Numbered from the stretch's first letter, positions 1 through 9,116 are shown. The stretch: DNA of 64,000 nt from Paenibacillus sp. Soil766 (GCF_001428105.1 NZ_LMSJ01000017.1:79045-143044); one strand, 5' to 3'. The notes: generated by a model not told the origin, from the sequence alone. Program-made: numbers and translations.

Positions 1-1110
1 CACACGCAGAGTGAGGCTGCTGCTCTCGAAGGGAAAATGATGCCGGCGGCAGTCACTGTCTCCACACCCCCTCCTGCTCCCATCAATACAGCTTTGCTTA
101 TTGGATTACGGACAGAGCATGAGTCTGCCTCAAGCGGCGGTCAAGGGCGTACATTGTCTCCACTTCGTTACAGCACCTATCGGACGATGCTCATTGCGCC
201 CGTTCGCGGGCAATTAGAGAAAACCTCCGAAGGCACTGGCATTTTGATGCCGTATAAGCAAAATTTCTGGAAAATTGACTCCTTTACACATATCACGAAC
301 AAAGGTGAGTCTCACTATTTATCTGCTCATTTGGCTGATCAGCCCGTCAAGATAGAACGCTTCACAGAGCCAGAGGATCAAGAATTCAATCGCGTAGAAA
401 CACTGTTGTTTGCAGGCAACCAGTACGTCTCCATTGCCGAGTCGGAGGCAGCCTGGAATGGCAATGCACCTTATAATGCGGAACGTATCTGGGTACGCAC
501 ACTCCCGCAATTGAAGGAAGCGCACACCATGCAGTTCTACAAAAAGCCAGTGGACAAGAATCATGTGTCCTTAATGGATCTCTTTGGCACAAGTATAAGT
601 ACGGATCTTGCGAGGATATCGAGCATGGGAGACAATGCGATGAGCGAGGTCTCGGGGCAGAGCTGGACCGTGCAGCGTGAGCCAGGACAGTGGGTTGGCA
701 AAGTCGCTGAAACGCTGAAAGCTAGTTCATCGAGACCTGATTCTTACGTACTGCGTGATTTCCCACGTCAACTGCCCGATAAAGTCGTCAATCACGACGA
801 TATCTGTTGCTCGTGGAGTAATATCAAGTCCTCGTGGCCGAAAGCTACGGATGCGCTAACCTCCCCCTTAGACGATATGCTCGTCATCTTCGAGGGAGAT
901 ACGCTCAAATTCTACTCCTATGGGCAAGCACCCGGCAGCATTCCCCAGCTTACATTGGACTTAGAGCCTGGTGAACAGCTCGTCATGGCGCAATGGGCTA
1001 CAGATCACTACGTCCAAGAGTGGATCGACAAAGTCGGGCGCTACCTGTCCGATGAGACGGAGTCTCGTTCCGTTGGTTTGCAAATGGAAGCACATCCGAA
1101 ACCTCACTAG
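1..1110 (+). CDS. Unrecognised protein, 5' end outside window
   Basis: The frame is open from base 1 and has no ribosome binding site before the first ATG at 37, so the true start probably lies upstream of the window. The visible part is about 369 residues. It begins with a Ser/Ala/Pro/Thr-rich stretch (STPPPAP) of the kind that follows a lipoprotein or secretion signal, and continues as a soluble mixed domain with many aromatic residues. I recognise no domain. A Rho-independent terminator follows directly at 1117. An extracytoplasmic protein is an inference from the linker-like N-terminus only. Confidence 0.6.
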   Translation, partial: HTQSEAAALEGKMMPAAVTVSTPPPAPINTALLIGLRTEHESASSGGQGRTLSPLRYSTYRTMLIAPVRGQLEKTSEGTGILMPYKQNFWKIDSFTHITNKGESHYLSAHLADQPVKIERFTEPEDQEFNRVETLLFAGNQYVSIAESEAAWNGNAPYNAERIWVRTLPQLKEAHTMQFYKKPVDKNHVSLMDLFGTSISTDLARISSMGDNAMSEVSGQSWTVQREPGQWVGKVAETLKASSSRPDSYVLRDFPRQLPDKVVNHDDICCSWSNIKSSWPKATDALTSPLDDMLVIFEGDTLKFYSYGQAPGSIPQLTLDLEPGEQLVMAQWATDHYVQEWIDKVGRYLSDETESRSVGLQMEAHPKPH

Positions 1111-1116
1111 ATCACA

Positions 1117-1149
1117 AAACCCGCTGGTCCTCTTGGACGGAGCGGGTTT
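1117..1149 (+). terminator. Rho-independent terminator
   Basis: AAACCCGCT pairs with AGCGGGTTT, followed by TATTAT. It sits 6 bp after the stop of the preceding gene. Confidence 0.8.
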
Positions 1150-1190
1150 ATTATAGTTTCTGCTGCGCTGGTGCGCACCAAGTGATCGTT

Positions 1191-1370
1191 ACTTCTACCT
1201 CTACCTCTACTTCTACTTCTACTTCTACTTCTACTTCTACTTCTACTTCTACTTCTACTTCTACTTCTACTTCTACTTCTACTTCTACTTCTACTTCTAC
1301 TACTTCTACTTCTACTTCTACTTCTACTTCTACCTCTACCTCTACCTCTACCTCTACCTCTACCTCTACG
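1191..1370. repeat. Hexanucleotide microsatellite (TACTTC)n
   Basis: About 30 tandem hexamers, mostly ACTTCT with ACCTCT variants at both ends and one 3-bp insertion near 1300. It would read as Thr-Ser repeats on the + strand and Arg-Ser repeats on the - strand. No ribosome binding site or flanking coding sequence supports translation. It lies in the 552-bp gap between convergent genes ending at 1110 and 1663. Confidence 0.9.
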
Positions 1371-1413
1371 CCACAAACGTCTACCCCGTCGCTCCCGTCG
1401 CTGCCATTTAATT

Positions 1414-1598
1414 TAACTGGATTTTATGTAGCTATATTTGCTGATATTCACTCAAACGTGAGAATAGCTGGATTTTCTACAGTTAATTTCCGCGTAAATC
1501 GCAGTTATCACCTGTTATCGTTATATTAGCTGTACTTTTTCCATCTATTCGTCTGATTCCAATACATACAGCTGAATTAACTGTATGTTTTCCATTTA
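1414..1598. repeat. 185-bp four-box palindromic intergenic element, copy 1
   Basis: Four 21-bp boxes lie at 1414-1434, 1465-1485, 1527-1547 and 1578-1598, separated by 30, 41 and 30 bp. Each box starts TARCTG or close and ends YTA. The first two read forward (TGGA near the left end) and the last two are reversed (TCCA near the right end), so the element is an overall dyad. Identical spacing recurs at 31559-31743 and 50571-50755. It lies between the 3' ends of convergent genes. Confidence 0.85.
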
Positions 1599-1662
1599 GT
1601 GAAGACGCAGGCCACTTAGTTACGTTCTACCCTGTGGACCTCTTAACAACCACTCTCAGCAA

Positions 1663-3153
1663 TTAGGCTTTATACGTGTCCATAAACCCCTGAACAAAAC
1701 GGGGATCCCACTGGCTCCCCTTCCCGTCCGCGAGAATGTCCATCGCCTTCTGGGCAGGCATTCCCTTCCGATACGGACGATCGGACGTCATCGCATCGAA
1801 CGCATCAGCCACCGCAATGATGCGGCCAAACACCGGGATATCCTGGCCCTTCAGGCCATCCGGATATCCCGCCCCATCGTAGCGCTCGTGATGCGAGCGC
1901 ACACCTGGAAGCAAGGGAGCCATCGCCTCAGCGGGCTCAATCTGCTTCAAGATCGATTCACCTAGATCCGGGTGACGCTTGATTTGCTCGAACTCCTCAT
2001 CGGTTAATCGGCCATCCTTTAACAGCACAGCATCGCGCACACCGATTTTGCCGATATCGTGCAGCAACGCTGTTTTGTACAACCAGTCGAGCTCCTGGTC
2101 ACTCAGGTTCACCGCTTGTCCGATCAATAAGGAGTACTTGGCGACGCGCGTTGAATGCCCTGCCGTGTACGCATCTCGCGCATCGAGAGCTGCCGCAAGC
2201 GTAGCGTAATAGCTCTGCAGGAGCTGATTATTCATTTTTTCACGGGCATCGAGGCCCTTCACCATATGGTTAAAACCCGCAATCAACCGCGAGAACTCAT
2301 CCGAGTATAAGTCAGAGGCTCTTACTTTGAGATCACCGGACTGCACCTGCTTCATCACCCGATGCAAATCCTCAATCGGCTGTTGAATATCATTGGCCAA
2401 CAGACGTGCTCCCAAAGACGAGAAGCCGACGCCCAGCAAAAGAATAATCGCCGCCCATTTCCAATAATCCGCGATCAGCTGGGAGGAATCCACGCTTGTG
2501 CTCAACCGGATTTGCGTAGCTAAGCTAAAAAGAAATAGCGGCATCGTACCGATGAGAAACGCACTCAACTGGAACTTCCGCTGAATCGATACGATGACGC
2601 GACCATCCAATGAAACGTCTTCACCATGTATTCGCTGCCCTAACTCACGTATATGTATCAGCATGGGCCGAATGGCTTGCGCCGTCATGAAAAACTCAAG
2701 CAACGCATGCATACTGGCAATTAGTATGGCGCCGATTCCGGCAAGGCCGATGTAAAAAGCAGGCATCGTCAACCACCCCCACATGATCCCTAAGCTTGCC
2801 ATTGTCATTGCTGGAATCGATAGCCCCAAAAAGTGCGGCCCCATGATCCGCATCACCGATAAAGCAGGAAAGCGATGTGTCTGTAGGTAGGCTGCACGAA
2901 TAGTGTCCAGCGAAGGTTCTTCTTGGCCCATCATTTCGCGAATAGGACTAATGTGCCTCCGAAATACTAGAAACTCTGCAAACATCATGACACATAACGA
3001 TGAAATCATAATAATAAACACACGGAGCATTTCGACCCCCGAAATCGTAAGTGTTGTCGAAATAATAACCCCGCCAACAACAAGAACAGCAATACCCGAA
3101 CCCATCATATAATTTCGTAATAAATCACGTAGGAATTTCCTATATATCCCCAT
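1663..3153 (-). CDS. HAMP and HD-GYP domain membrane phosphodiesterase
   Basis: The product is probably a cyclic-di-GMP phosphodiesterase. From the start at 3153 (GGCGGGGAG Shine-Dalgarno) it is 496 residues. The N-terminal half has about six hydrophobic helices. A HAMP-like segment follows (LGARLLANDIQQPIEDL to about residue 290), then a C-terminal HD-GYP domain with HDIGKIG, a later HHERYDGAGYPDG and VADAFDAMTSDRPYR. The metal-binding HD and the GYP motif (GAGYPDG) are intact, so it should be catalytic. The frame remains open upstream to 3300, but that would start inside a terminator. The N-terminal membrane region probably senses an unknown signal. Confidence 0.88.
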   Translation of the reverse strand: MGIYRKFLRDLLRNYMMGSGIAVLVVGGVIISTTLTISGVEMLRVFIIMISSLCVMMFAEFLVFRRHISPIREMMGQEEPSLDTIRAAYLQTHRFPALSVMRIMGPHFLGLSIPAMTMASLGIMWGWLTMPAFYIGLAGIGAILIASMHALLEFFMTAQAIRPMLIHIRELGQRIHGEDVSLDGRVIVSIQRKFQLSAFLIGTMPLFLFSLATQIRLSTSVDSSQLIADYWKWAAIILLLGVGFSSLGARLLANDIQQPIEDLHRVMKQVQSGDLKVRASDLYSDEFSRLIAGFNHMVKGLDAREKMNNQLLQSYYATLAAALDARDAYTAGHSTRVAKYSLLIGQAVNLSDQELDWLYKTALLHDIGKIGVRDAVLLKDGRLTDEEFEQIKRHPDLGESILKQIEPAEAMAPLLPGVRSHHERYDGAGYPDGLKGQDIPVFGRIIAVADAFDAMTSDRPYRKGMPAQKAMDILADGKGSQWDPRFVQGFMDTYKA

Positions 3154-3290
3154 ACGTCTCCCCGCCTCTATCCAAACTATGCAAACTGCGAAGTAGACTC
3201 GCATCCCCTCTATTGTAGCGTAATCTAGCGAAATCCGCTCATTATCTCTAATAGAACCAACTAGTTGGCTAGCCGTTCTGGCAAAAGGAA

Positions 3291-3323
3291 AAAGCCACAC
3301 TCTATTGCTAAGAGTCTGGCTTT
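3291..3323 (-). terminator. Rho-independent terminator of the nfeD-floT transcript
   Basis: On the - strand AAAGCCAGACTCT pairs with AGAGTGTGGCTTT (one mismatch), followed by TTCCTTTT. It lies downstream of the flotillin gene, so the GC-rich box array at 3349-3597 would be in the 3' UTR of that transcript. Confidence 0.65.
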
Positions 3324-3348
3324 GTTGTTTGGTCCGGGTGCGCGGCTT

Positions 3349-3597
3349 TAGCGCCCTTTTCGGGCCTTATTCAGGCGAAAAGCACGCCGGGGCCTCGTCC
3401 GCCAAGACTTTAAGGCCCTTTCCGGGCCTTATTGGCAGTCGCGGGGCAGCACCACGCGGCTTTAGCGCCCTTTTCGGGCCTTATTCAGGCGAAAAGCACG
3501 CCTGGGGCCTCGTCCGCCAAGGTTTTAAGGCCCTTTCCGGGCCTTATTGGCAGTCGCGGGCAACTCCACGCGGCTTTAGCGCCCTTTTTGGGCCTTA
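3349..3597. repeat. GC-rich 21-bp box array, about 114-bp period
   Basis: Five palindromic 21-bp boxes start at 3349, 3411, 3463, 3526 and 3577, so the steps are 62, 52, 63 and 51 bp. Boxes read TAGCGCCC-TTTTC-GGGCCTTA or TAAGGCCC-TTTCC-GGGCCTTA. The DNA between boxes is also repeated, giving two near-identical units of about 114 bp plus part of a third. A related array is at 63612-63912. It fills the 475-bp gap between the HD-GYP and flotillin genes. Confidence 0.88.
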
Positions 3598-3628
3598 TCG
3601 GGCCTTACCGCACCCGCGCGCACCCTCC

Positions 3629-5074
3629 CTAGCCCTCCTGCTTCAACGTCGGGTCAGCATCCGTGCCTAAGAACGCGCGTGCCAAGTCGGTCACGCTTTT
3701 GCCTGTGAGCGTCTGGGTGATCTCCGGCACCTGGGCGATCATTTTGGCAATATCACCGGTGATCCGGTTCACCCCAGACGCCGAGCCGTCCTGCGAGATC
3801 ACGGTGATCTTATCCACGTTGCTCAGCGGTGCCGCAATTTTCTCCGCCAGCTCCGGCAGGATGCGGAGAATTTCCACCGTCACAGCCGCCTGCGTGTACT
3901 GCTTGTAGGCCTCGGCCTTCTTCTCCAGCGCCTCCGCTTCCGCAAGCCCCGCTAGGCGCACGACCTCCGCGTTCGCCTTCCCTTTGGCGAGCTCGGCTTC
4001 GGCCGTGGCTTCGCCGCGCTTTCTCGTCGACTCTGCATCTGCCTCGGCTTCAAGGATTTGCCGCTGCTTGCTCACCTCGGCGCGCATGATAGCCGCCAGC
4101 TTCTCCGCTTCAGCTGGCTTAATAACAGAAGCCTCGAGCTCCTTCTGCTTCAGCTCGACCTCAATCTGGCGAACTGTTTTGTTCGCCTCTGCCTCCATCT
4201 GACGAATCCGTACCTGTTCCGTCACGAGTTGCTGTTGAATTTGCTTTTGCTTCAATTCATAAGCCAAATCCGCTTCAGCCTGACGACTCGTCGTCTCCTG
4301 CTTGAACTCCGCTTCCTTCATGCTGAGCTCCTTGCGGTACTGGGCTTCCTTCGCCGATGCGGCACTCTCCGCTTCAATCATTAATTGATGAGCTTCCGCT
4401 TTGCGAATGGCCGACTCCTTCTCCGTATCTGCTTGCCGGATTTGAATATCTCGCTCGACTTCCGCTTTGGCAATGCTCGCGCTTTTACGAATCCGCTCCA
4501 CCTCAGGTACACCCAGGTTCTCGATGTAACCTTGATCGTCCGCTACTCGTTTCAGCACGAAGGAAATGAGGTTGAGCCCCATTTTATCCAAATCCTCGGA
4601 ACACGTTTCCCTCATCTTGCTATTGAGCTCATCTGGGTTCTTGAGAATCGATTCTACCGTCAATTGCCCGACTAACCCCCGCAGATGCCCTTCTACAGAG
4701 TGCAAAATCATCGCTTCCCGCTCCGCCATCGAATGATCGAGGAACTGCTCGGAAGCCGTTGCGATCGCGATGGGATCACTTTGGATTTTGATTTGAGCGA
4801 CAGCTTCGATTTTGAGACGAATACCTTGTAGAGAAAACATCGGTTGGTCCGGTTTCACATCAAAGCTGGTGAGCATCATCGAGATCGTTTTATAGCTCTG
4901 AAAGCCGGGAATGACGAAGGTCCCGCCGCCTTGCACCACCCTTTTGCCACCTAAACCAAATACGATCATCGCTTCATTCGGCGGTACTTTCTTATACGCT
5001 TTCACAATCGAGGCCAGTAAAATAAAAACAACAACCACAATGGCAACTACCATAATAAGCACTGAATACATCAT
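3629..5074 (-). CDS. floT: Flotillin-like protein FloT/YuaG
   Basis: Scaffold protein of functional membrane microdomains, 481 residues from the ATG at 5074 behind GGGAGG. It has an N-terminal membrane segment (VLIMVVAIVVVVFILLASIV), a PHB/SPFH domain to about residue 190 (KVPPNEAMIVFG, GGGTFVIPGF), then a long Ala/Glu-rich coiled coil with EAEA repeats, and a flotillin C-terminal domain (VEILRILPELAEKIAAPL). Order and length match Bacillus FloT. It lies 51 bp after the NfeD-like gene on the same strand, the usual NfeD-flotillin operon. Confidence 0.93.
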   Translation of the reverse strand: MMYSVLIMVVAIVVVVFILLASIVKAYKKVPPNEAMIVFGLGGKRVVQGGGTFVIPGFQSYKTISMMLTSFDVKPDQPMFSLQGIRLKIEAVAQIKIQSDPIAIATASEQFLDHSMAEREAMILHSVEGHLRGLVGQLTVESILKNPDELNSKMRETCSEDLDKMGLNLISFVLKRVADDQGYIENLGVPEVERIRKSASIAKAEVERDIQIRQADTEKESAIRKAEAHQLMIEAESAASAKEAQYRKELSMKEAEFKQETTSRQAEADLAYELKQKQIQQQLVTEQVRIRQMEAEANKTVRQIEVELKQKELEASVIKPAEAEKLAAIMRAEVSKQRQILEAEADAESTRKRGEATAEAELAKGKANAEVVRLAGLAEAEALEKKAEAYKQYTQAAVTVEILRILPELAEKIAAPLSNVDKITVISQDGSASGVNRITGDIAKMIAQVPEITQTLTGKSVTDLARAFLGTDADPTLKQEG

Positions 5075-5125
5075 ATCTGCCCTACCTCCCTGTCGTACCT
5101 CACTATTGGTTGAAGCAAGCACTGA

Positions 5126-5680
5126 TTATTCAAAGTCACTGAATTCCGTCACCGTAGCAACACCTTTGCCCATGTTCAAAATAACAACTTTCGTCCCTTT
5201 CGCCAGGGACTCACCGTTCTCGGAACGCACACTAATAGTACGTGTGGTTCCATGGAGCACATACACCATTTCACCCATGCCCTTCCCATTAATCGGGACC
5301 GTAAGCTTTCCTAACTGACCACTTAGCTCAAAATCGCTCTCTTTCATACTGTCATCATGCTTATAAATAACCTTAGCGTACAAAAGGAAGAAGAGCCACG
5401 CCATCACAAGGCCAGCAGCAACGGCAAAGAGAAGAATGAATAAGCCGTTTGTCATGCCAACTTTGTTAAGGATGTACCCCACGCCGCCGAATACCGTCAA
5501 CCCCGCGAGTAATGAGGACATATTGAACCAAGAGGGCCCGCTATGCCCGTGTCCATGACCATGTGCACCATGTGCACCGCCTGCATCGCCATGCAATTCA
5601 AAACTGTCCACACCGAAAATTGTGATGAGCAGCGTAAGTGCGAGACCTACAAAAAAACAAACAATAAACAACGTCATCAT
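5126..5680 (-). CDS. NfeD-family membrane protein (YuaF-like)
   Basis: Partner of flotillin, 184 residues. The start at 5680 is set by GGGAGG eight bases upstream; the frame is open further back but has no site there. It has an N-terminal transmembrane helix, a His/Gly-rich loop (GGAHGAHGHGHGH), two or three further helices, and a C-terminal OB-fold-like NfeD domain (LSGQLGKLTVPINGKGMGEM, GTKVVILNM). The His-rich loop could bind metal, which is inference. NfeD proteins are typically encoded directly before flotillins, as here. Confidence 0.88.
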   Translation of the reverse strand: MMTLFIVCFFVGLALTLLITIFGVDSFELHGDAGGAHGAHGHGHGHSGPSWFNMSSLLAGLTVFGGVGYILNKVGMTNGLFILLFAVAAGLVMAWLFFLLYAKVIYKHDDSMKESDFELSGQLGKLTVPINGKGMGEMVYVLHGTTRTISVRSENGESLAKGTKVVILNMGKGVATVTEFSDFE

Positions 5681-5872
5681 CAGCTTTACCTCCCACATAA
5701 AATTAGACGAAACTGGGAATAAAAGGTTTCGCCGCAACCCAATTTTGTTGCTTCGTTCATTTAATTGCTGAGCAATTACTTGCACATACAGCGCATCCTT
5801 CTCGTAGTACTTGCGTATAATCATTCGATGACTTATCGTTAATTCTATTAAAACAAAGGAGTAGATTATCCC

Positions 5873-7387
5873 ATGCAAACAAAAAAATGGACTTGGTTAA
5901 TTTCGGCAGCACTGGTAATCATGATGTTGACACTAACGGGTTGTCAATCAATACAAGGACTGGAACTGGCGAAAGCCGTTCAGAATGATGCGAATGTGAA
6001 GTCTTCTGAGTCCAAAGGTACTTTGCAGCTCGAGCTCATCCCTGGCGATACGTCGAAGCTAACCGCAGAGGAGAAAGCCGCACTTACAGCTTTGCAGGAT
6101 GTGAAGGTTGAGCTTGCCGTCAAAACGCAGGATAGCCAACATCTGTCTGCTGAAGGCAAGATTATTTACAGTAAAGGTACTATTCCTTTCAACGTTGCCC
6201 TGGAGGGAACGAAGATCAACCTTAACATTGAAGGTTCCAAACAACCGATTGTACTTGATCTGTTAGGCGGCGCTAACATTTCATTCTTAAGTTTCTTGCC
6301 TAAAGCCATTCAAGAGCAATTCGGTAATAAAATACTTGAAATTAAACCAGCACTTATCGGACTTATTTTAGGAAATAGCCCTGATCCTAGTAATCTAGCG
6401 ATTACTTCAGTAACGGATAAAGTTAATGGTGAATCTCTTTCACTACGTAAAGCCCATGTAGAACTTAGTGGCGCTGAACTAGCTTCCCTTCTGCAAGAGA
6501 TGCTTGCTAACGTTCTTGCCGACGAGGATGGCCTCAAAGAAGTTCTTAGCCAGTTGTATGATGCACTTGCTCCTGTGATTCAAGAACAAATTGATGCTGG
6601 AGATAAAAGCATTACACTGAGTCTTCTAACGAATAAAGATCTGACACTTGGCTTTGTGTACTCACCGATCCACGATTACCTTGCGGGATTGGCAGATTCC
6701 ATTGATCCAACGAAAGATATGTTTAGCAGCAAGGCATCACTTCAAGCAGATGTTTACATCGATAGTGACAAACAAATTCGTAAGCAGAACATCGCAATTC
6801 ATATGCCACTTACAGAATCCAACAATGGCGCTTCCGCGATTAAGATTTCCTATGTGAGCGAATCTTGGAATTTGAATAAACCAGTTACGGCTAGCACGAT
6901 TAATACATCTGGTGCTCTTCAACTTAATCCAGATGCTACGGCAATCTTCAAGGTGCTTGCTGCCTTAGATAAGCAATCCACACTTTATAAGATGCTTAAA
7001 AACGATCTGCAAGTAACGAAAAAAGATATCAATATGGTTACTGACGGGTCTGGAGCTAAGGACGACGCACCTCAACCATTTATTAATGCAAATGGCACGA
7101 CGATGGTACCGGTTCGCTTTGTTTCCGAGCAGCTAGGTGCTGAGGTTGGCTGGAATGGTGAGCTCAAACAAGTTACCATTACCGATTTCATTCATGGTAA
7201 GAAGCTCCTCTTGACGTTGAATAGCACAAACGCGACTGTCAACGGCGCAGCTGCTCCTGAGCTGGAAAGTGCTGCTACATTGTCCGACAACTCAACTTTT
7301 GTTCCTATTCGCTTCATTGCTGAGCAGCTTGGCTGCGTAGTTTCGTTTAACAATGAGACGCGTGTCGTCACGATCCACCGCGACTAA
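5873..7387 (+). CDS. Lipoprotein with C-terminal copper amine oxidase N-like (stalk) domain
   Basis: 504 residues starting after AAAGGAG. A lipoprotein signal peptide ends in LTGC with the lipidated Cys at 24. The middle 370 residues are a repetitive mixed domain I do not recognise. The last 110 residues are a copper-amine-oxidase N-terminal-like stalk domain with paired motifs (VPVRFVSEQLGAEVGW and VPIRFIAEQLGCVVSF), common in Paenibacillus cell-surface proteins. Expressed divergently from the nfeD gene. Function beyond extracytoplasmic location is unknown. Confidence 0.85.
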   Translation: MQTKKWTWLISAALVIMMLTLTGCQSIQGLELAKAVQNDANVKSSESKGTLQLELIPGDTSKLTAEEKAALTALQDVKVELAVKTQDSQHLSAEGKIIYSKGTIPFNVALEGTKINLNIEGSKQPIVLDLLGGANISFLSFLPKAIQEQFGNKILEIKPALIGLILGNSPDPSNLAITSVTDKVNGESLSLRKAHVELSGAELASLLQEMLANVLADEDGLKEVLSQLYDALAPVIQEQIDAGDKSITLSLLTNKDLTLGFVYSPIHDYLAGLADSIDPTKDMFSSKASLQADVYIDSDKQIRKQNIAIHMPLTESNNGASAIKISYVSESWNLNKPVTASTINTSGALQLNPDATAIFKVLAALDKQSTLYKMLKNDLQVTKKDINMVTDGSGAKDDAPQPFINANGTTMVPVRFVSEQLGAEVGWNGELKQVTITDFIHGKKLLLTLNSTNATVNGAAAPELESAATLSDNSTFVPIRFIAEQLGCVVSFNNETRVVTIHRD

Positions 7388-7500
7388 GTAAAAATTCTAG
7401 ATAGGCGATCACCCTTTTCGCACGGCTGAATAGTCTAGTAATGAACCTAGGCAGAAAGCCTACTGCGAAAGCGCAGTTGTACGAGAAGGAGTGAACGTTT

Positions 7501-7857
7501 ATGTATACGAACCCGATGCATCCGCAAGGGCCGCAAGGTCATCATGGGCACCAAGGACCTCATGTGGTGTACCAATCTGAGCCCAACTGGCAGCACATGA
7601 TGAAGCACAAAAGAGATGCCGTGATGCATGCACTGCATCCGCACATGGGCCGTAAGATTCGTGTAACGACAATTGATGGGCACACCCATGAAGGTGTTCT
7701 TATTAATGCGGATGGTCATCATGTGTATCTAAATATGGACCCCCATCATGGACATCATCAAGGTCAGCATCACAGACCCATCTATACACCAGCACAATAT
7801 AATCAAATTATCACGCTTGTGCTTTTTGAACTTTTGGTTATTCTCCTGCTCGCCTAA
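7501..7857 (+). CDS. Small His-rich protein with a C-terminal hydrophobic helix
   Basis: 118 residues with AGAAGGAG upstream. The N-terminus is Pro/Gly/His-rich (PQGPQGHHGHQGPH). The middle (about 48-80) reads GRKIRVTTIDGHTHEGVLIN then HHVYLNMD, which resembles the beta-strand pattern of Sm-like or short SH3-type barrels. A second His cluster follows (DPHHGHHQGQHH), then a hydrophobic C-terminal helix (ITLVLFELLVILLLA). The combination suggests a membrane- or coat-associated protein, possibly metal binding. No family is recognised with confidence. A terminator follows. Confidence 0.72.
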   Translation: MYTNPMHPQGPQGHHGHQGPHVVYQSEPNWQHMMKHKRDAVMHALHPHMGRKIRVTTIDGHTHEGVLINADGHHVYLNMDPHHGHHQGQHHRPIYTPAQYNQIITLVLFELLVILLLA

Positions 7858-7862
7858 AACAG

Positions 7863-7906
7863 AAAGCTCGCTCCTTAAGTCCGTAGGCTAAGGGAGCGAG
7901 CTTTTT
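7863..7906 (+). terminator. Rho-independent terminator
   Basis: AAAGCTCGCTCC pairs with GGGAGCGAGCTTTTT. It lies 6 bp after the His-rich protein gene. Confidence 0.88.
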
Positions 7907-8105
7907 GCTGTTCAATCGAACGCAATCTTCAAGAAATGATGCTGTCTGAAAATAACTTTGATGTTTTTTCAGAAAAGTGGAATAAGCTTCCTGATTAATG
8001 GATATATTATCAAAGCTGCGTTAATAACTTACAAGCTCTTCGGAACGAGTTGATTCCGCCGATGAGAATCGCAGGCACAAATTATTGTTGGAGGTTTATG
8101 AACAC

Positions 8106-8306
8106 ATGGAAACTGGTACAGTAAAATGGTTTAACGCAGAAAAAGGATTTGGTTTTATCGAAATGGAAGGCGGCAATGACGTATTCGTTCATTTCAGCGC
8201 CATTACAGGTGAAGGTTTTAAAAGCTTGGATGAAGGCCAACGAGTTCAATTCGAAGTTGTTCAAGGTAACCGCGGACCGCAAGCTGAAAATGTAGTCAAG
8301 CTGTAG
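8106..8306 (+). CDS. Cold shock protein, CspA/CspB family
   Basis: A 66-residue single cold-shock domain, [17 protein letters not shown], with both nucleic-acid-binding motifs KGFGFI and DVFVHF. RNA chaperone acting in the cytoplasm. The ATG at 8106 has GGAGG eleven bases upstream; an in-frame ATG at 8085 lies before that site. About 200 bp of non-coding sequence precedes it, compatible with the long 5' UTR usual for csp genes. The cold-inducible YdjO-like gene follows. Confidence 0.95.
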   Translation: METGTVKWFNAEKGFGFIEMEGGNDVFVHFSAITGEGFKSLDEGQRVQFEVVQGNRGPQAENVVKL

Positions 8307-8371
8307 TCCTTCATCACATATTGCTTTAACTGCTTGCGCGTCAGAGTCAATTATGACAAGGAGGAGTTCGA

Positions 8372-8572
8372 TTGTACTTTTCAAAAAAATCATTGGAACC
8401 AGTACCGGAGGAACAAACCAGCATCTGGACCTGCAGCACTGATCAGTGCTCTTGCTGGATGAGAGATAACTTTTCATTCGCGGATAGTCCCGCATGTCCG
8501 ATTTGCAATTCATCCATGGTCAAGGATTTAAAGATGCTCCCAACCTTATCGAACACAAGCAGCAGGCGATGA
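8372..8572 (+). CDS. ydjO: Cold-inducible YdjO-family zinc-ribbon protein
   Basis: 66 residues with a TTG start directly after AAGGAGGAG. Two Cys pairs (CSTDQC and CPIC) fit a small zinc ribbon, and the segments TSIWTC and WMRDNF match what is known of Bacillus YdjO. Encoded 65 bp after the csp gene, which fits cold-shock co-expression. Molecular function is not known. Confidence 0.82.
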   Translation: MYFSKKSLEPVPEEQTSIWTCSTDQCSCWMRDNFSFADSPACPICNSSMVKDLKMLPTLSNTSSRR

Positions 8573-8582
8573 ATCCGGCATA

Positions 8583-8616
8583 AAAGCCCCTGTCTCCCAT
8601 GGAGACAAGGGCTTTT
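8583..8616. terminator. Bidirectional terminator
   Basis: AAAGCCCCTGTCTCC pairs with GGAGACAAGGGCTTT, with T-runs on both sides. It serves ydjO on + and the general stress gene ending at 8643 on -. Confidence 0.85.
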
Positions 8617-8642
8617 TCTTATTACGATCAGCGTGATCCTTC

Positions 8643-9038
8643 TTATAAGAACGGTGGCTGATATCCATTGCTTTGGTACATCAATAGTGTTTCGTCCTCT
8701 TCCAAGGCAGGTGTGGCTAACACGAGGATTTTCCCCCACTCCAGTTCCGTTATGAGCCTGTCCGCCTCCGCTTCTGGCACGCCGAGTGCCATAATCTTCG
8801 CTTTCAGCTCTTCACCACGTGATCGGAAAAGATTGGCGATCGCCGTGAACAATCCTTCTTCGGCCATCGAAATCTGCTCTGCACCCGTAAACTCCGCGAC
8901 GTAATCTGTACCTTCAGCACTGTGTGTCAGAACATAAATATGATCTTTTTTGAAGCCTTCGTTATGCAGTTGATGCACTTTGTTCTGCGTATCTTCAAGA
9001 CTTGATGTCACACTTACTCTGGTATACGAAGTACTCAT
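8643..9038 (-). CDS. General stress protein, YflT family
   Basis: 131 residues starting after AGGAGGAATTACC. It has the YflT general-stress domain (HQLHNEGFKKDHIYVLTHS, then GAEQISMAEEGLF and an alpha-helical middle ending ELEWGKILVLA). Function is unknown, but members belong to the sigma-B regulon in Bacillus. The DUF1328 gene lies 78 bp upstream on the same strand behind a sigma-B-type promoter, so the two may be co-transcribed. Confidence 0.85.
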   Translation of the reverse strand: MSTSYTRVSVTSSLEDTQNKVHQLHNEGFKKDHIYVLTHSAEGTDYVAEFTGAEQISMAEEGLFTAIANLFRSRGEELKAKIMALGVPEAEADRLITELEWGKILVLATPALEEDETLLMYQSNGYQPPFL

Positions 9039-9116
9039 GGTAATTCCTCCTCGTCAATGGGTTTTATAGGGTTTATTCGTGTTACCTCGAGTTAGCTGCT
9101 TCCAGTTACATGCTTC

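Noticed and set aside
1107..1529. Open frames across the microsatellite (Thr-Ser repeats on +, Arg-Ser repeats on -)
   Set aside because: They arise from the hexamer repeat itself, lack ribosome binding sites and have no non-repetitive protein sequence.
3349..3597. CRISPR-like array of short repeats with regular spacers
   Set aside because: Spacers are themselves repeated, boxes are degenerate palindromes with changing sequence, no cas genes or leader are present, and the AT-rich relatives flip orientation.
3305..3670. Open frames inside the GC-rich box arrays (also 63590-63973)
   Set aside because: They follow the 114-bp period because 114 is a multiple of three; no ribosome binding site and no similarity to proteins beyond the repeat.
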